A DNA stretch of 59,469 nt from assembly GCA_020634815.1 (NCBI GenBank), contig JACKBA010000039.1, forward strand, positions 1-59,469, in the 5' to 3' direction. The notes under the pieces are model-generated. The model did not search any database. It was not told where the DNA came from and saw only the letters and a list, made by a program, of their open reading frames with translations. How positions within the stretch are numbered: the stretch's first letter is position 1; every line of letters starts with the position of its first letter. Below, one piece after another: positions 1 through 7,834 of this stretch. The translations under genes were made by a program, and so were the position numbers. The stretch is from Caldilineaceae bacterium (GTDB taxonomy: Bacteria; Chloroflexota; Anaerolineae; Caldilineales; Caldilineaceae).

Positions 1-218
1 TGAAGCCGCACCTGGAAAATGAGCGCGTCACTCAACCACAGGTATCCCCAACTCTTGATGCCGTGATGCGTCAGAATTTCCTTGATACTGGCGCCGTTCC
101 AACCCTGGTCTTCGGGGATGCGAAAACCGACTGAGCGACCATTCCACAACGTCTGGACGAAGCCAATCAGTGGCGTGATCCAGTCTAGCGTCCCGCCCAC
201 CTTTAGAAAGCCTTCCAT
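1..218 (-). CDS. Hypothetical protein, 3' end missing
   Basis: The N-terminal 72 codons of a minus-strand gene run off the left edge of the window. The ATG at 218 is preceded by a strong Shine-Dalgarno (AGGAGGGGGACAAG). The visible protein begins MEGFLKVGG and continues with TLDWITPLIGFVQTLW and then a Trp/Gly-rich stretch containing IPEDQGWNGASI. I see no catalytic motif or signal peptide. The real gene is preferred over the longer reading through the upstream repeat because of the RBS and the natural codon use. Function unknown. Confidence 0.7.
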   Translation of the reverse strand, partial: MEGFLKVGGTLDWITPLIGFVQTLWNGRSVGFRIPEDQGWNGASIKEILTHHGIKSWGYLWLSDALIFQVRL

Positions 219-365
219 CTTGTCCCCCTCCTGTCTCTCTACACGCCTTGGATAGATATATCGCCACTATAGCACAAATGTTCCAATCCTGATCGTGCGA
301 TTTCCCGACGGCCTTGACAGGCCTTGTCTTCGGCCGTAGGCGCGCCCGTTGGCCGTTGGGTTTCG

Positions 366-533
366 CTCCGCGACTGACAACGATTGCTCTGCGATTGACG
401 AAGTTGGTGCTGCGATTGAGGAATTCAGTGCTGCGACTGACAATTTCAGTGCTGCGATTGACGAAGTTGGTGCTGTGATTGACAAGGTTGGTGCTGCGAC
501 TGACGAAGTTGGTACTGCGATTCACATTGCAAG
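366..533. repeat. 21-bp tandem repeat, eight units
   Basis: Eight consecutive degenerate 21-bp units, each readable as three 7-bp blocks of the type tgctgcg / attgacg / aagttgg. The period keeps frame, so both strands are open here. The plus strand reads as AAIDEVG-like heptads and the minus strand as NRSTNFV-like heptads. The 219-717 interval holds no gene I can support; 534-717 is featureless GC-rich sequence. Neither open frame has a ribosome-binding site, so I call it non-coding repeat DNA. Confidence 0.75.
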
Positions 534-717
534 TTGGTCGTTCGGTGGATTGGGCGCACAGGAACGCCGTGCAGTGCGCCGGCTCCAGCATGGCAGCCTG
601 TCGTCGCGCCGCGTGGGTGGCGTTGGCGGCGGCGATGGGCGCCGGGCTGGGCACGTTGCCGGGTCGAGGGGCGAGGTGTGCGGTGCGCCCCGCCGGAGAT
701 GCACCGATGCCCGTGCG

Positions 718-1143
718 TCAAGGATTTCCGGCGCGCCAGCCGAGCCGTACCCAATTGCGCCGTGCATCGACGATGACGGCATTGTTCATGCGCAACGCCG
801 TGATGGTAGCCCGACCGGTGGCCGTCTGCCCCAGAATGGTCAGCCCGGCATCATCCCACGCAAAATGGTCGCCCCAGGCGTCGCGGCGCGGATGAAAGAG
901 CACGGTCACCGCCCCGCTGAGCGGGTCGATGGCCTCCATGCGCGGGCCTTTGTAGAGATTGCAGCGGTAACATGCAAAACAGAGGTTGTCAAAGCGGGTA
1001 GCGCCGCCCTGGCTGCGTGGCATGATGTGGTCGACTACCATTGGGCTGCCGCTATTCGCCTGCGGCGTACCGCAGTAGGCACAGCGGTGATCGTCCGCAT
1101 CCAGCAGTTCCTGGCGTAGCGCGGCGGACAAATAGACCGCCAC
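718..1143 (-). CDS. HNH endonuclease domain protein
   Basis: A 141-residue protein with a complete HNH/zinc module: CAYCG near residue 22, VDHIMPRSQGG near 38 (the catalytic HNH core), a central Asn, and a second CYRCN pair near 59. The C-terminal half (FHPRRDAWGDHF and a following beta-rich segment) resembles the extension of small HNH proteins of the McrA/5-methylcytosine-specific class. It starts 3 bp after the stop of the upstream minus-strand gene, so the two are probably co-translated. Specificity cannot be read from sequence. It could be a defence nuclease or a domesticated homing-type nuclease. Confidence 0.85.
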   Translation of the reverse strand: MAVYLSAALRQELLDADDHRCAYCGTPQANSGSPMVVDHIMPRSQGGATRFDNLCFACYRCNLYKGPRMEAIDPLSGAVTVLFHPRRDAWGDHFAWDDAGLTILGQTATGRATITALRMNNAVIVDARRNWVRLGWRAGNP

Positions 1144-1146
1144 GTG

Positions 1147-1560
1147 CTAGAGCCTCTCAAATGGAGGGACGGCGTGACCGCGCCATTGCAGCAGCGCCGC
1201 GGCGTGGGCCTTGCGCAGCATAAAGCGATCCGCAGCGGCGACACATTGCTCCAGTTCAAGCGTCTCCTCGGCGGTCAAGGCGCCGTCGGCGTTCTTTTCC
1301 AACAATGTGGCAAGCTGTGCCGTCTCCGCATCGGTGCGCTGGGCGCGCGCAATCTGCCACAGCGCGGCATCCTCCATGCGATCCAGTGCGGCCAGGTCTG
1401 CCTGGAATTCGGCCGGCGCCTGGGACCAATCCGGCGGGCTGCCGGCGCGTATGGCATGCACCAGCAGGTCGGTCAGCGACTGGCTCGTCGCCCGCGCCGT
1501 CTGCTCCAGGCGCAAATAGAGATCTTCCGGCAGCGGCAGCAAAATATCCTTGACGGTCAT
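1147..1560 (-). CDS. Small partner protein of the HNH endonuclease (RHH-like N-terminus)
   Basis: A 137-residue protein beginning MTVKDILLPLPEDLYLRLEQ, a pattern typical of ribbon-helix-helix DNA-binding or antitoxin-like proteins, followed by acidic, Ala/Leu-rich helices. I prefer the ATG at 1560 because an in-frame upstream ATG at 1608 would add a composition unlike the rest. The stop lies 3 bp before the HNH start, so the pair forms a two-gene operon transcribed leftwards. Role is inferred only from the N-terminal pattern and pairing; regulator or antidote of the nuclease are both possible. Confidence 0.7.
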   Translation of the reverse strand: MTVKDILLPLPEDLYLRLEQTARATSQSLTDLLVHAIRAGSPPDWSQAPAEFQADLAALDRMEDAALWQIARAQRTDAETAQLATLLEKNADGALTAEETLELEQCVAAADRFMLRKAHAAALLQWRGHAVPPFERL

Positions 1561-1626
1561 TGGCTCACTCCACACGAACGTACTCTCTGGCGCCGAATTG
1601 TACCACAACGAGGCATGCCCCGCCCG

Positions 1627-3591
1627 TCAGATCGCCTGGCGGATGGCGTCGACGGTGGCGGGATGCTCCAGGCTGCTCAGGTCGCCCAGCGGTAGGTCGA
1701 GGTAGGCGGCGCGGATGACACGATTCATGACTTTGGCGTTGCGCGTCTTGGGCAGGGCGGTGACGAACTTGACCGTGCGCGGCTTGAGCGGCTTGCCCAA
1801 CTCCGTCGTCACCAGGTCGACAAGCGCGGAGCGCAGGGTCTCGTCGGGCGCATAGCCCGCGCGCAGCACGCAGAAGGCCACGACCTCCTGGTCCTTGATG
1901 GGATGGGGCACGCCGATGGCCGCCGACTCGCGCACGGCGGGGTGCTTGTTGAGGATCGCTTCCACCTCGGCCGGGCCCAGCCGTTTGCCGCCCACCTTGA
2001 TCGTGTCGTCGCTGCGGCCGAGGATGTACCACAGCCCGTGCGCGTCGACCGCGGCAAAGTCGCCATGCACCCACAGGCCGGGCAGCGTGCGCCAGTAGGT
2101 CTCCACGTAACGATCGCGGTCGCGCCAGAAACCGCGCGTCATGCCGATCCACGGCTGGCGGATGACCAGTTCGCCCACCGCCCCGCGCACGGGGTTGCCC
2201 GCCTCGTCGACGACGTCGGCATCCATGCCCACCACGGGCCCACTGAACGCGCACGGCGCCAGCGGCCGGAAGAAGTCGCCGCACAGGATGCCGCCGCTGA
2301 TCTCCGTGCCGCCCGAGTAGTTGAGGATGGGTTTGGTCCCGCCCAGCACGGTGTGAAAGGTCCACAGCCAGCTTTCGGGGTCCCAGGGGCTGCCGGTGGA
2401 GCCGACGGCGCGCAGCGAGGCGAGATCGTGGCAGCGCACGGGTTCGTCGCCGTGGGGTTTGAGCGCGCGCACCAGCGTGGGCGAGATGCCCAGGTGCGTG
2501 ATCCCGTGCCGTTCCACCAGCGCCCAGACGCGATCTACGGCTGGATAGTCAGGACCGCCGTCATAGAAGAGCATGGTGGCGCCGTTGAGCAGCGCGCCGA
2601 AGACGAGCCACGGCCCCATCATCCAGCCCATGTCGGTGAACCAGAAGATCGTATCTTCCGGCTTGAGATCCATGCTGTGGCGCATGTCCTGCGCCGCCTT
2701 GACGGGGAAGCCGCAGTGCGTGTGCACGGCGCCCTTGGGCCGCCCCGTGGTGCCGCTGGTATAAATGATCATGAGCACATCTTCGGCATCGGTGATCGCC
2801 GTGGCGGCCGCGGCGGGCTGGCGCGGCACCAGGTCGTGCCACCAGTGGTCGCGCCCGGCGGTCATGGGCGTCGCGGCGCTGCCGGCGCGCTCGACGACGA
2901 TGACATGACGCACGCTGGGCACCTCGGCGCAGGCGGCGTCGACGGTCGGTTTCATGGGTACGGCGCCGCCGCGGCGCAGCAGCCCGTCGGCGGTGACGAT
3001 GGCCTTGGCCTCGGCATCGGCCAGGCGCGCCACCACCGCGCCGGGTCCGTAGCCGCTGAAGAGGGGCAGAATCACACCGCCGATCTTGATGATGGCGAGA
3101 AAAGCGATGGCCAGTTCCGGGATCATGGGCATGTAGAGCCCCACGGCGTCGCCCTTGCCCAGCCCCAGCCCGCGTAGTGCGTTGGCGCAGCGGTTGACCT
3201 CGGCATACAGCTCGCCGTAGGTAAGGGTACGGATGGCGCCTTCTTCGCCCTCCCAGCGCAAGGCGATGCGCTCACGCGTTGGCGTGTCCTGCCACTTATC
3301 CAGGCAGTTGTGGATGATGTTGAGCTTGCCGCCCACGCACCAGCGCGGGAACTCGACCCCGTCGCCCAGATTGACGACCTGCGTGTAGGGCGTGTAGAAG
3401 TCGATGCCCAGGTCGGCCAGCGCCGCATCCCAGAACCAGGCGATGTCGGCGCGCGCGCGGGCGTGCAGATCATCGTAGGTGGCGATGCCGTGGCGATCCA
3501 TGAACGCTTGCAGATTGCTCGCCGCGATCCAGTCGGCGTTGGGCTGCCAGGCAATCTCCTGGCCGAAGGGGAAGGTGGGTTCGGTCGTCAT
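1627..3591 (-). CDS. Acetyl-CoA synthetase-like AMP-forming acyl-CoA ligase
   Basis: A 654-residue member of the ANL adenylate-forming superfamily, expected to activate a short carboxylate (acetate or similar) to its CoA thioester through an acyl-AMP. An ACAS_N-like N-terminal segment (about residues 50-110) precedes the ATP-binding P-loop YTSGTTGRPKGAVHTH near residue 280. The adenylate-binding motif NYSGGTEISGG, the GDFA aspartate and the hinge GRSDDTIKVGGKRLGP follow. A C-terminal lysine-bearing segment (LPKTRNAKVMNRVIR) holds the catalytic Lys. Length matches AcsA. The substrate is not settled; propionate or acetoacetate are alternatives. It stands alone between the HNH pair and the RiPP locus. 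Confidence 0.9.
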   Translation of the reverse strand: MTTEPTFPFGQEIAWQPNADWIAASNLQAFMDRHGIATYDDLHARARADIAWFWDAALADLGIDFYTPYTQVVNLGDGVEFPRWCVGGKLNIIHNCLDKWQDTPTRERIALRWEGEEGAIRTLTYGELYAEVNRCANALRGLGLGKGDAVGLYMPMIPELAIAFLAIIKIGGVILPLFSGYGPGAVVARLADAEAKAIVTADGLLRRGGAVPMKPTVDAACAEVPSVRHVIVVERAGSAATPMTAGRDHWWHDLVPRQPAAAATAITDAEDVLMIIYTSGTTGRPKGAVHTHCGFPVKAAQDMRHSMDLKPEDTIFWFTDMGWMMGPWLVFGALLNGATMLFYDGGPDYPAVDRVWALVERHGITHLGISPTLVRALKPHGDEPVRCHDLASLRAVGSTGSPWDPESWLWTFHTVLGGTKPILNYSGGTEISGGILCGDFFRPLAPCAFSGPVVGMDADVVDEAGNPVRGAVGELVIRQPWIGMTRGFWRDRDRYVETYWRTLPGLWVHGDFAAVDAHGLWYILGRSDDTIKVGGKRLGPAEVEAILNKHPAVRESAAIGVPHPIKDQEVVAFCVLRAGYAPDETLRSALVDLVTTELGKPLKPRTVKFVTALPKTRNAKVMNRVIRAAYLDLPLGDLSSLEHPATVDAIRQAI

Positions 3592-3643
3592 GGGTGCATC
3601 CTCCTGCGGGTCATTGCTGCGGGCGGGGGCGGTGTTGGCCTGA

Positions 3644-5632
3644 TTATGCCCCCTCTTCGAACCAACGAAGAAATGCGCCCAGCATCAGCCCACCCTGTAA
3701 GACATAGATATAGGGAACGAAGTCACCGGTCGCCCCAGCCGCGTTTGCGGGCAGACGGTCGTACAAGGCGCGCAGGCGCGGCAGGTCGAGCACACGCTGG
3801 GCCGTCGCGCTGCGTTCCAGGCGCGCCAGCTCGGCATCGACCTGCGTCCGCGCCGCCACCAGCCGCTCGAACCAATCGGCGGCCTGCATGCCGCGCTGGT
3901 TGTTGTCCAGCACTGCGGGCGGGAGGCGTCCGGCCATGGCGCGGCGGATCAGGCGGCGGGACTCGCCGTCGCGCCAGAATTGATCCTCGGGCAGCGCCAG
4001 GCAGAACTCGGCCAGGCGCACGTCGGCGGTGGGCGAGCGCATGTCCACGCCAACCATGGCCCGGTACGCGCTGAGATAGGCGCCAAAATCCTGGGTTGCA
4101 AGCGCCTCGTCGCGCAGCGGGCGCGTGTTGGCCCTGAGGCGGGCGCGCACAGCGTTGCTGCGCTCGTGCGCCAGGTCCGGTGCGCCGTGCGCCGCGGCAA
4201 AGGCGGGGTTGATGGGCGACGCAGCCAGCAGCGCCTGGCCGGCGTCCTGCCGCGGATGGCGCAGGCGGTTCAGGCCCAGCCACCACGCGTCGGGCAGCAG
4301 GGGCAGCACACCCTGGCCGATGAGCGCACGCCCGGCGCGCGGCCAGCCACGCGTCCGCGCCATACCCTGCACCTGGCGCGCAGCTTCGTTCCACTGCCCT
4401 GCGCCGAGCAGGCTTGCCAGCCAGCCGCTGCCGTGCCAGCTCAGCGTGAGGTTGCCCTGCATGCCGTCGAGCAGCACGCGCTGCCCGCGCGCGCCGGCCG
4501 TGCGCAGGATCGCCTCGATCCAGACGCGGTTAGCGTTGTTGCGAAAGGGCGCTTCGAGATGCTCGAACATGCCGGGGAGATCGTCGAGAAAGAAGTCGCC
4601 GTCGGTGCGGACGAGATTGAGATCGAGGTGGTCGACCATGCCGGCGATGGCCGTCACCAGCGGCGTCTCGTCGGCGTACATGCCGCGCGGCTGTGCGCCA
4701 TCGAAGCCGGCGCGCGGCACCTCGGTGTAGGCAGCAAGGCGCGCGCCGCGCTCACCCAACTGCGCCGCGGCCACTGCGGCGATGGAAGAGGAGTCGAGCC
4801 CGCCGCTCAGTTGCAGGGCAACGGGCGTTGTGCTGGCCAGGTGGTCGGCAACCACGCGTTCGAAGAGCGCGTTGAAGGCTTCCAGGCATTCGTCGTCGCT
4901 GGCGAAGCGCTGCTCGCGGTCCAGATCGGGCTGCCAGAAACAGCCGGTCTCCACCCCGGCGCGGCTTGCCCGCAGCCAGTGGCCGGAGGGCAGCGCGTTC
5001 ACGCCACGATAGAGCGTCGTGCGCGCGTCGCCGCCGAGGCCGGTTAGCCAGCGCAGCAGCCCGGTATCGTCGAGCGCGCGCGGCAGGTCGGGCAGCGCGT
5101 GCAATCCGCGCGGCGCCGTGGCAAAGGCAAAGCGCCCGGGGCGTGTTGTGTAATAGAGGGAGGGCGCCACGATGGGCGAGCGCGCCGCAAAAAGTCGCTG
5201 CGCCCGCGCATCCCATAGGGCGAAGGCATAGACGCCAACGAGATGTTGCACGCACGCTTCGCCCCAGCGCTGATAGGCGTGCAGGATCAGCGCGCTGTCG
5301 GGGGGAGTGGAGATTGGAGATTGGAGATTGGAGATTGGCTGTCCACTCACCCAATCTCCAATCTCCAATTTACAGTCTCTCAGCAACTCCGCGCGATTGT
5401 CGAGCCGAGCGTCCGCTACCAGAACGATGGCGCCGTCGTCGCTGACCAGCGGCTGGCGCTCGTAGACGTCTTGCGGCGTGAAGCGCATGAGGCGGTGACC
5501 CAGCCCGGCGCTGCCCTCCAGCCAGAGGCCGCCGTCCGCGCCGTGCGCGGCGAGCGCGGACTGCATGGCCTCCAAGCTTGGTCGTTCCACCGGGTTACCG
5601 TCGAAGCGGATGTTGCCGAAAATTGCGCTCAT
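3644..5632 (-). CDS. Asparagine-synthetase-type lasso peptide cyclase (C protein)
   Basis: A 662-residue asparagine synthase B homologue. The N-terminal glutaminase-like domain starts MSAIFGNIRF, with Ser instead of the nucleophilic Cys2, so it should not release ammonia from Gln. This is typical of lasso-peptide macrolactam synthetases. The synthetase domain carries the PP-loop LQLSGGLDSSSIAAV near residue 275. Its divergent neighbours (PqqD-like protein, leader-motif peptides) support a role in activating an Asp/Glu side chain of a precursor core. Odd point: residues around 88-108 (KLEIGDW, SNLQSPIS) are the translation of a heptamer inverted repeat also found as an intergenic class here, so the gene was invaded in frame. 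Confidence 0.85.
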   Translation of the reverse strand: MSAIFGNIRFDGNPVERPSLEAMQSALAAHGADGGLWLEGSAGLGHRLMRFTPQDVYERQPLVSDDGAIVLVADARLDNRAELLRDCKLEIGDWVSGQPISNLQSPISTPPDSALILHAYQRWGEACVQHLVGVYAFALWDARAQRLFAARSPIVAPSLYYTTRPGRFAFATAPRGLHALPDLPRALDDTGLLRWLTGLGGDARTTLYRGVNALPSGHWLRASRAGVETGCFWQPDLDREQRFASDDECLEAFNALFERVVADHLASTTPVALQLSGGLDSSSIAAVAAAQLGERGARLAAYTEVPRAGFDGAQPRGMYADETPLVTAIAGMVDHLDLNLVRTDGDFFLDDLPGMFEHLEAPFRNNANRVWIEAILRTAGARGQRVLLDGMQGNLTLSWHGSGWLASLLGAGQWNEAARQVQGMARTRGWPRAGRALIGQGVLPLLPDAWWLGLNRLRHPRQDAGQALLAASPINPAFAAAHGAPDLAHERSNAVRARLRANTRPLRDEALATQDFGAYLSAYRAMVGVDMRSPTADVRLAEFCLALPEDQFWRDGESRRLIRRAMAGRLPPAVLDNNQRGMQAADWFERLVAARTQVDAELARLERSATAQRVLDLPRLRALYDRLPANAAGATGDFVPYIYVLQGGLMLGAFLRWFEEGA
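5308..5371. repeat. Heptamer inverted repeat inside the cyclase gene
   Basis: Four tandem copies of GGAGATT (5308-5338), a short spacer, then AATCTCC copies (5351-5371) form a perfect-armed hairpin within the coding sequence. The element translates without a stop on the minus strand as KLEIGDW and SNLQSPIS segments. The same direct-then-inverted heptamer architecture occurs in the intergenic repeats at 42.4, 43.7 and 54.6 kb. Confidence 0.85.
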
Positions 5633-5680
5633 GCGGTCTGCGTTGCCAGGGCAAGAATCATGGAGAAGGCCAACGTTGCG

Positions 5681-5689
5681 ATTGTAGCA
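5681..5689 (-). promoter_or_regulatory. Extended -10 promoter element for the cyclase gene
   Basis: On the minus strand the sequence reads TGCTACAAT, an extended -10 (TGn plus TACAAT), about 45 nt upstream of the cyclase ATG. No convincing -35 is seen at 17 nt, which is usual for extended -10 promoters. Confidence 0.45.
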
Positions 5690-5806
5690 CAGGGTTTCAT
5701 GGCGGTCGTTTTTTGCATTTGCGCAAAGCCAGGAGTTGGACTAAACTTTTTGTAATGCCCTGTCATACAACCAGAGAACCGAGTGGTCGTTGAAAGGATT
5801 GCGCAC

Positions 5807-6082
5807 ATGCCGGTGCAATTACAGATCGCCGAAGACGTCCTCTTCCAGACTGTCGCCGACGAGGCCGTGCTGCTCAACATTGCCGACAACCACTACTACG
5901 GGTTGGACGACGTAGCCACGCGCATGTGGCAGTTGCTGGCCGAGCATGGCACGGAAGAGGCCGTGATCGAGGCGATGCTGGCGGAGTATGATGTGGATGA
6001 AGCCACGTTGCACCAGGACTTTGCCGCGCTGGTGACGGAATTGGAGCAGCGTGGGTTGATCAAACGCGTCGATAGACAGTAG
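5807..6082 (+). CDS. PqqD-like RiPP recognition protein (lasso B1)
   Basis: A 91-residue PqqD-family protein, the peptide-recognition (RRE) fold that binds RiPP leader peptides. It shows the family pattern: an N-terminal beta segment (ILFQTVADEAVLLNI-like), the DNHYYGLDDVATRMWQLL core, and the C-terminal helical part ending FAALVTELEQRGLI. The ATG at 5807 is chosen over the GTG at 5783 because AAAGGA lies about 8 nt upstream of it. It is divergent from the cyclase gene and 44 bp upstream of the first precursor, so it should deliver the leader to the cyclase. Confidence 0.88.
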   Translation: MPVQLQIAEDVLFQTVADEAVLLNIADNHYYGLDDVATRMWQLLAEHGTEEAVIEAMLAEYDVDEATLHQDFAALVTELEQRGLIKRVDRQ

Positions 6083-6126
6083 CCAAGATTTCAGCAAATG
6101 TAATCAAGCCAAGCTTTGGAGGAAAG

Positions 6127-6303
6127 ATGAACAACGAATTGCAAGTGATTTCAACAGATGTCCAGCGTACCAGCATGCCGCGCAAAGCCTACCATTCGCC
6201 ACGCCTGGAAGACTATGGCGCCGTGAACGAACTCACGCGCAGCGGCCCTCCGCAATTGCCGTACGCCGGTGACGCCGGTATCGGATACACGTCCATTAAT
6301 TGA
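6127..6303 (+). CDS. Lasso-like precursor peptide 1
   Basis: A 58-residue peptide with a strong RBS (TTGGAGGAAAG) directly before the ATG. The leader carries YHSPRLEDYGAVNELTRSG, matching the lasso leader pattern Y-x2-P-x-L-x3-G-x5-T bound by B1 proteins. If the conserved Thr is at position -2, the core begins SGPPQLPYAGD and ends TSIN. The only early acidic residue (Asp) would be at core position 11 (or 10 if Gly is first), outside the usual 7-9 ring. The ring topology is therefore unusual, or cleavage is elsewhere. It is followed by two relatives, suggesting duplication. Confidence 0.8.
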   Translation: MNNELQVISTDVQRTSMPRKAYHSPRLEDYGAVNELTRSGPPQLPYAGDAGIGYTSIN

Positions 6304-6461
6304 TCGCCTCTGTCCGATGATCTATATGCCGATTCAAGGGATCCTCGTCCACATCTCACGGACTTCGACCCGGGTATCGGATGAAACGTAATTTCGGTGC
6401 TTGATCCGAAGAATCAAGAAAGTCAGCGCGCCTGATACGTATGTCTTGAGATGAGGTAAGT

Positions 6462-6661
6462 ATGAGCCGGAAGATCATCGACACCGATCAGGCGTTCTCT
6501 ATACCGCGCAGGGGTACAACACTCGGCACCTTTCGGATTTCGGCGCGGTGAACGAGCTAACACGCAGCGGCGGCACGCCAATGCAGATAGCATTGGCACC
6601 TTCTCTTCCAGCCCTCCCCCTCTATAAGCAGGATAGCGATGAGACAGCAACTGGCACCTGA
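6462..6661 (+). pseudogene. Lasso-like precursor peptide 2, frameshifted
   Basis: An ATG at 6462 with a GAGGT Shine-Dalgarno opens a frame that reads MSRKIIDTDQAFSIPRRG and then stops at 6549. Shifting frame at the GGGG run near 6511 recovers YNTRHLSDFGAVNELTRSG, the same leader motif as its neighbours, and the frame then stays open to 6661. One extra G in the run would restore a continuous precursor. The shifted frame has no start codon of its own. The core (SGGTPMQIALA...) has no acidic residue at ring positions 7-9. Either a decayed copy, a sequencing error in a homopolymer, or slippage. Confidence 0.65.
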
Positions 6662-6839
6662 GTCAACAACGCCCTCCACAATCGAAGCTACACACGCCAA
6701 AGCTTATCAGCACCCGCAGATCGTAGACTTTGGCCCGATAAATGAGTTGACGCAGAGCGGCTTTTTCTCCGATCGGCATGAACTTGCGGCCGACGGGTTG
6801 GGTGGCGAAAGCGATAACGGTTTCTTCCCGAATTACTGA
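6639..6839 (+). CDS. Lasso-like precursor peptide 3
   Basis: A 66-residue peptide whose leader has YQHPQIVDFGPINELTQSG. With Thr at -2 the core would start SGFFSDRHE, putting a Glu at position 9, so a Ser1-Glu9 macrolactam is possible. A Gly1-Glu8 ring is the alternative if cleavage is one residue later. The predicted tail is long and Gly/Asp-rich and ends FFPNY. Its stop overlaps the next ATG (TGATG), so translation is coupled to the HPr-kinase-like gene. The C terminus lacks Ser, the phosphorylation site used in paeninodin-type pathways. Confidence 0.8.
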   Translation: MRQQLAPESTTPSTIEATHAKAYQHPQIVDFGPINELTQSGFFSDRHELAADGLGGESDNGFFPNY

Positions 6840-7834
6840 TGCCCGTCTATCGCTTCTATGAGTTGCGTGTCTCTTCACCCCGCCCGTTGTGGAATGTTGT
6901 GCCAACGGCGGTTGACGACGACTCTGAAGCCGATATAAGGATAGCGTTCGTCCAGGCGGATGAGCCATTGCCCGCCTGGACCGACGCGTCCTGGACCGTC
7001 GTGCGCGATCTGCACGGCAGTGACTGGTCCATGACGCTGTCGACTGCACCCGATCGCGAGCTTGCCGTTTTTCGGCTTCACTCCTGCATACGCGCCGATG
7101 AAACCATTATCTTCTACGGTCACGATGCGGCGCGCATCGTCGTCGCATGGCACTCGGCGGAACGGACATTCGACGCTGCATGGCCGGCTCTTTCCAGTTG
7201 GGTGCTCGGTTCCGTGCTAGGCTTTGCCATGTGTCTGCGCGGTTTGCCAACGCTACACGGCAGCGTCGTGGCGGTCGATGGCCGCGCGGTGGGGCTGTTG
7301 GGCGTTTCCGGCGCCGGGAAGTCGACCCTTGCCGCAGCCTTTGTAACTGCGGGCCACGTCCTCATGGCGGATGATCACCTGGTGGTTGTACCGGGCGCAA
7401 GTGGCTACTGCGCTGCGCCCGGGCCGCCACGCCTGCGTCTGTGGCCGAACAGCCTTGACGTGCTCGGTGCACGAGGCCCGGAATCCACATTGGCGACCGA
7501 CGGCGACGGCAAGTATCTCTTCGAACCGCCACGGCCTGTGATTTCGGCCCAGCCGCTGCCGTTGGCCGCGATCTACATCCTGGCCCCACGCGACCCCGGC
7601 CGCGTGGCGATCGCCATCAAGCCGTTGTCACCGGCCGGAGCACTCAATGCGTTGGCGAACCAGCGCTTCTGCATGACACCCCTTACCAGCACACACGCCG
7701 CGGATAGCCTGACTGCGCTGTCGGCGTTGGTTCCGCACGTGCCCGTGCGCATGCTCTACCGCCCCAACGGGTTGGAAACACTCCCGGGTATCGTCGACGC
7801 AATCTGTCAGGATGCTGCCGACCATGTCTGCTGA
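6839..7834 (+). CDS. HPr kinase-like tailoring kinase
   Basis: A 331-residue HPrK/PCK-fold protein. The Walker A motif GVSGAGKST lies near residue 160, preceded by LHGSVV and followed by the acidic metal-binding ADDHLVV, the HPr kinase signature order. The N-terminal 130 residues are specific to the RiPP-associated branch. Homologues in paeninodin-like lasso clusters phosphorylate the precursor peptide, which is established for that family. Here that role is inferred from its one-base overlap with precursor 3. Because no B2 protease is present, it may be a modification or regulatory enzyme acting on the peptides. Confidence 0.85.
   Translation: MPVYRFYELRVSSPRPLWNVVPTAVDDDSEADIRIAFVQADEPLPAWTDASWTVVRDLHGSDWSMTLSTAPDRELAVFRLHSCIRADETIIFYGHDAARIVVAWHSAERTFDAAWPALSSWVLGSVLGFAMCLRGLPTLHGSVVAVDGRAVGLLGVSGAGKSTLAAAFVTAGHVLMADDHLVVVPGASGYCAAPGPPRLRLWPNSLDVLGARGPESTLATDGDGKYLFEPPRPVISAQPLPLAAIYILAPRDPGRVAIAIKPLSPAGALNALANQRFCMTPLTSTHAADSLTALSALVPHVPVRMLYRPNGLETLPGIVDAICQDAADHVC

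Noticed and set aside
28..654. Minus-strand open frame reading NRSTNFV repeats
   Set aside because: Repeat DNA again; the start has no RBS and the last third is out of frame with the real partial gene at 1-218.
349..1119. Long plus-strand open frame across the 21-bp repeat and the HNH gene
   Set aside because: It is open because the repeat has a multiple of three period and because GC-rich antisense frames stay open. There is no RBS, and the second half is antisense to a clear HNH gene.
6549..6551. TGA in precursor 2 as a Sec codon
   Set aside because: It lies after the frame has already left the leader motif; there is no CxxU context and no stem-loop.
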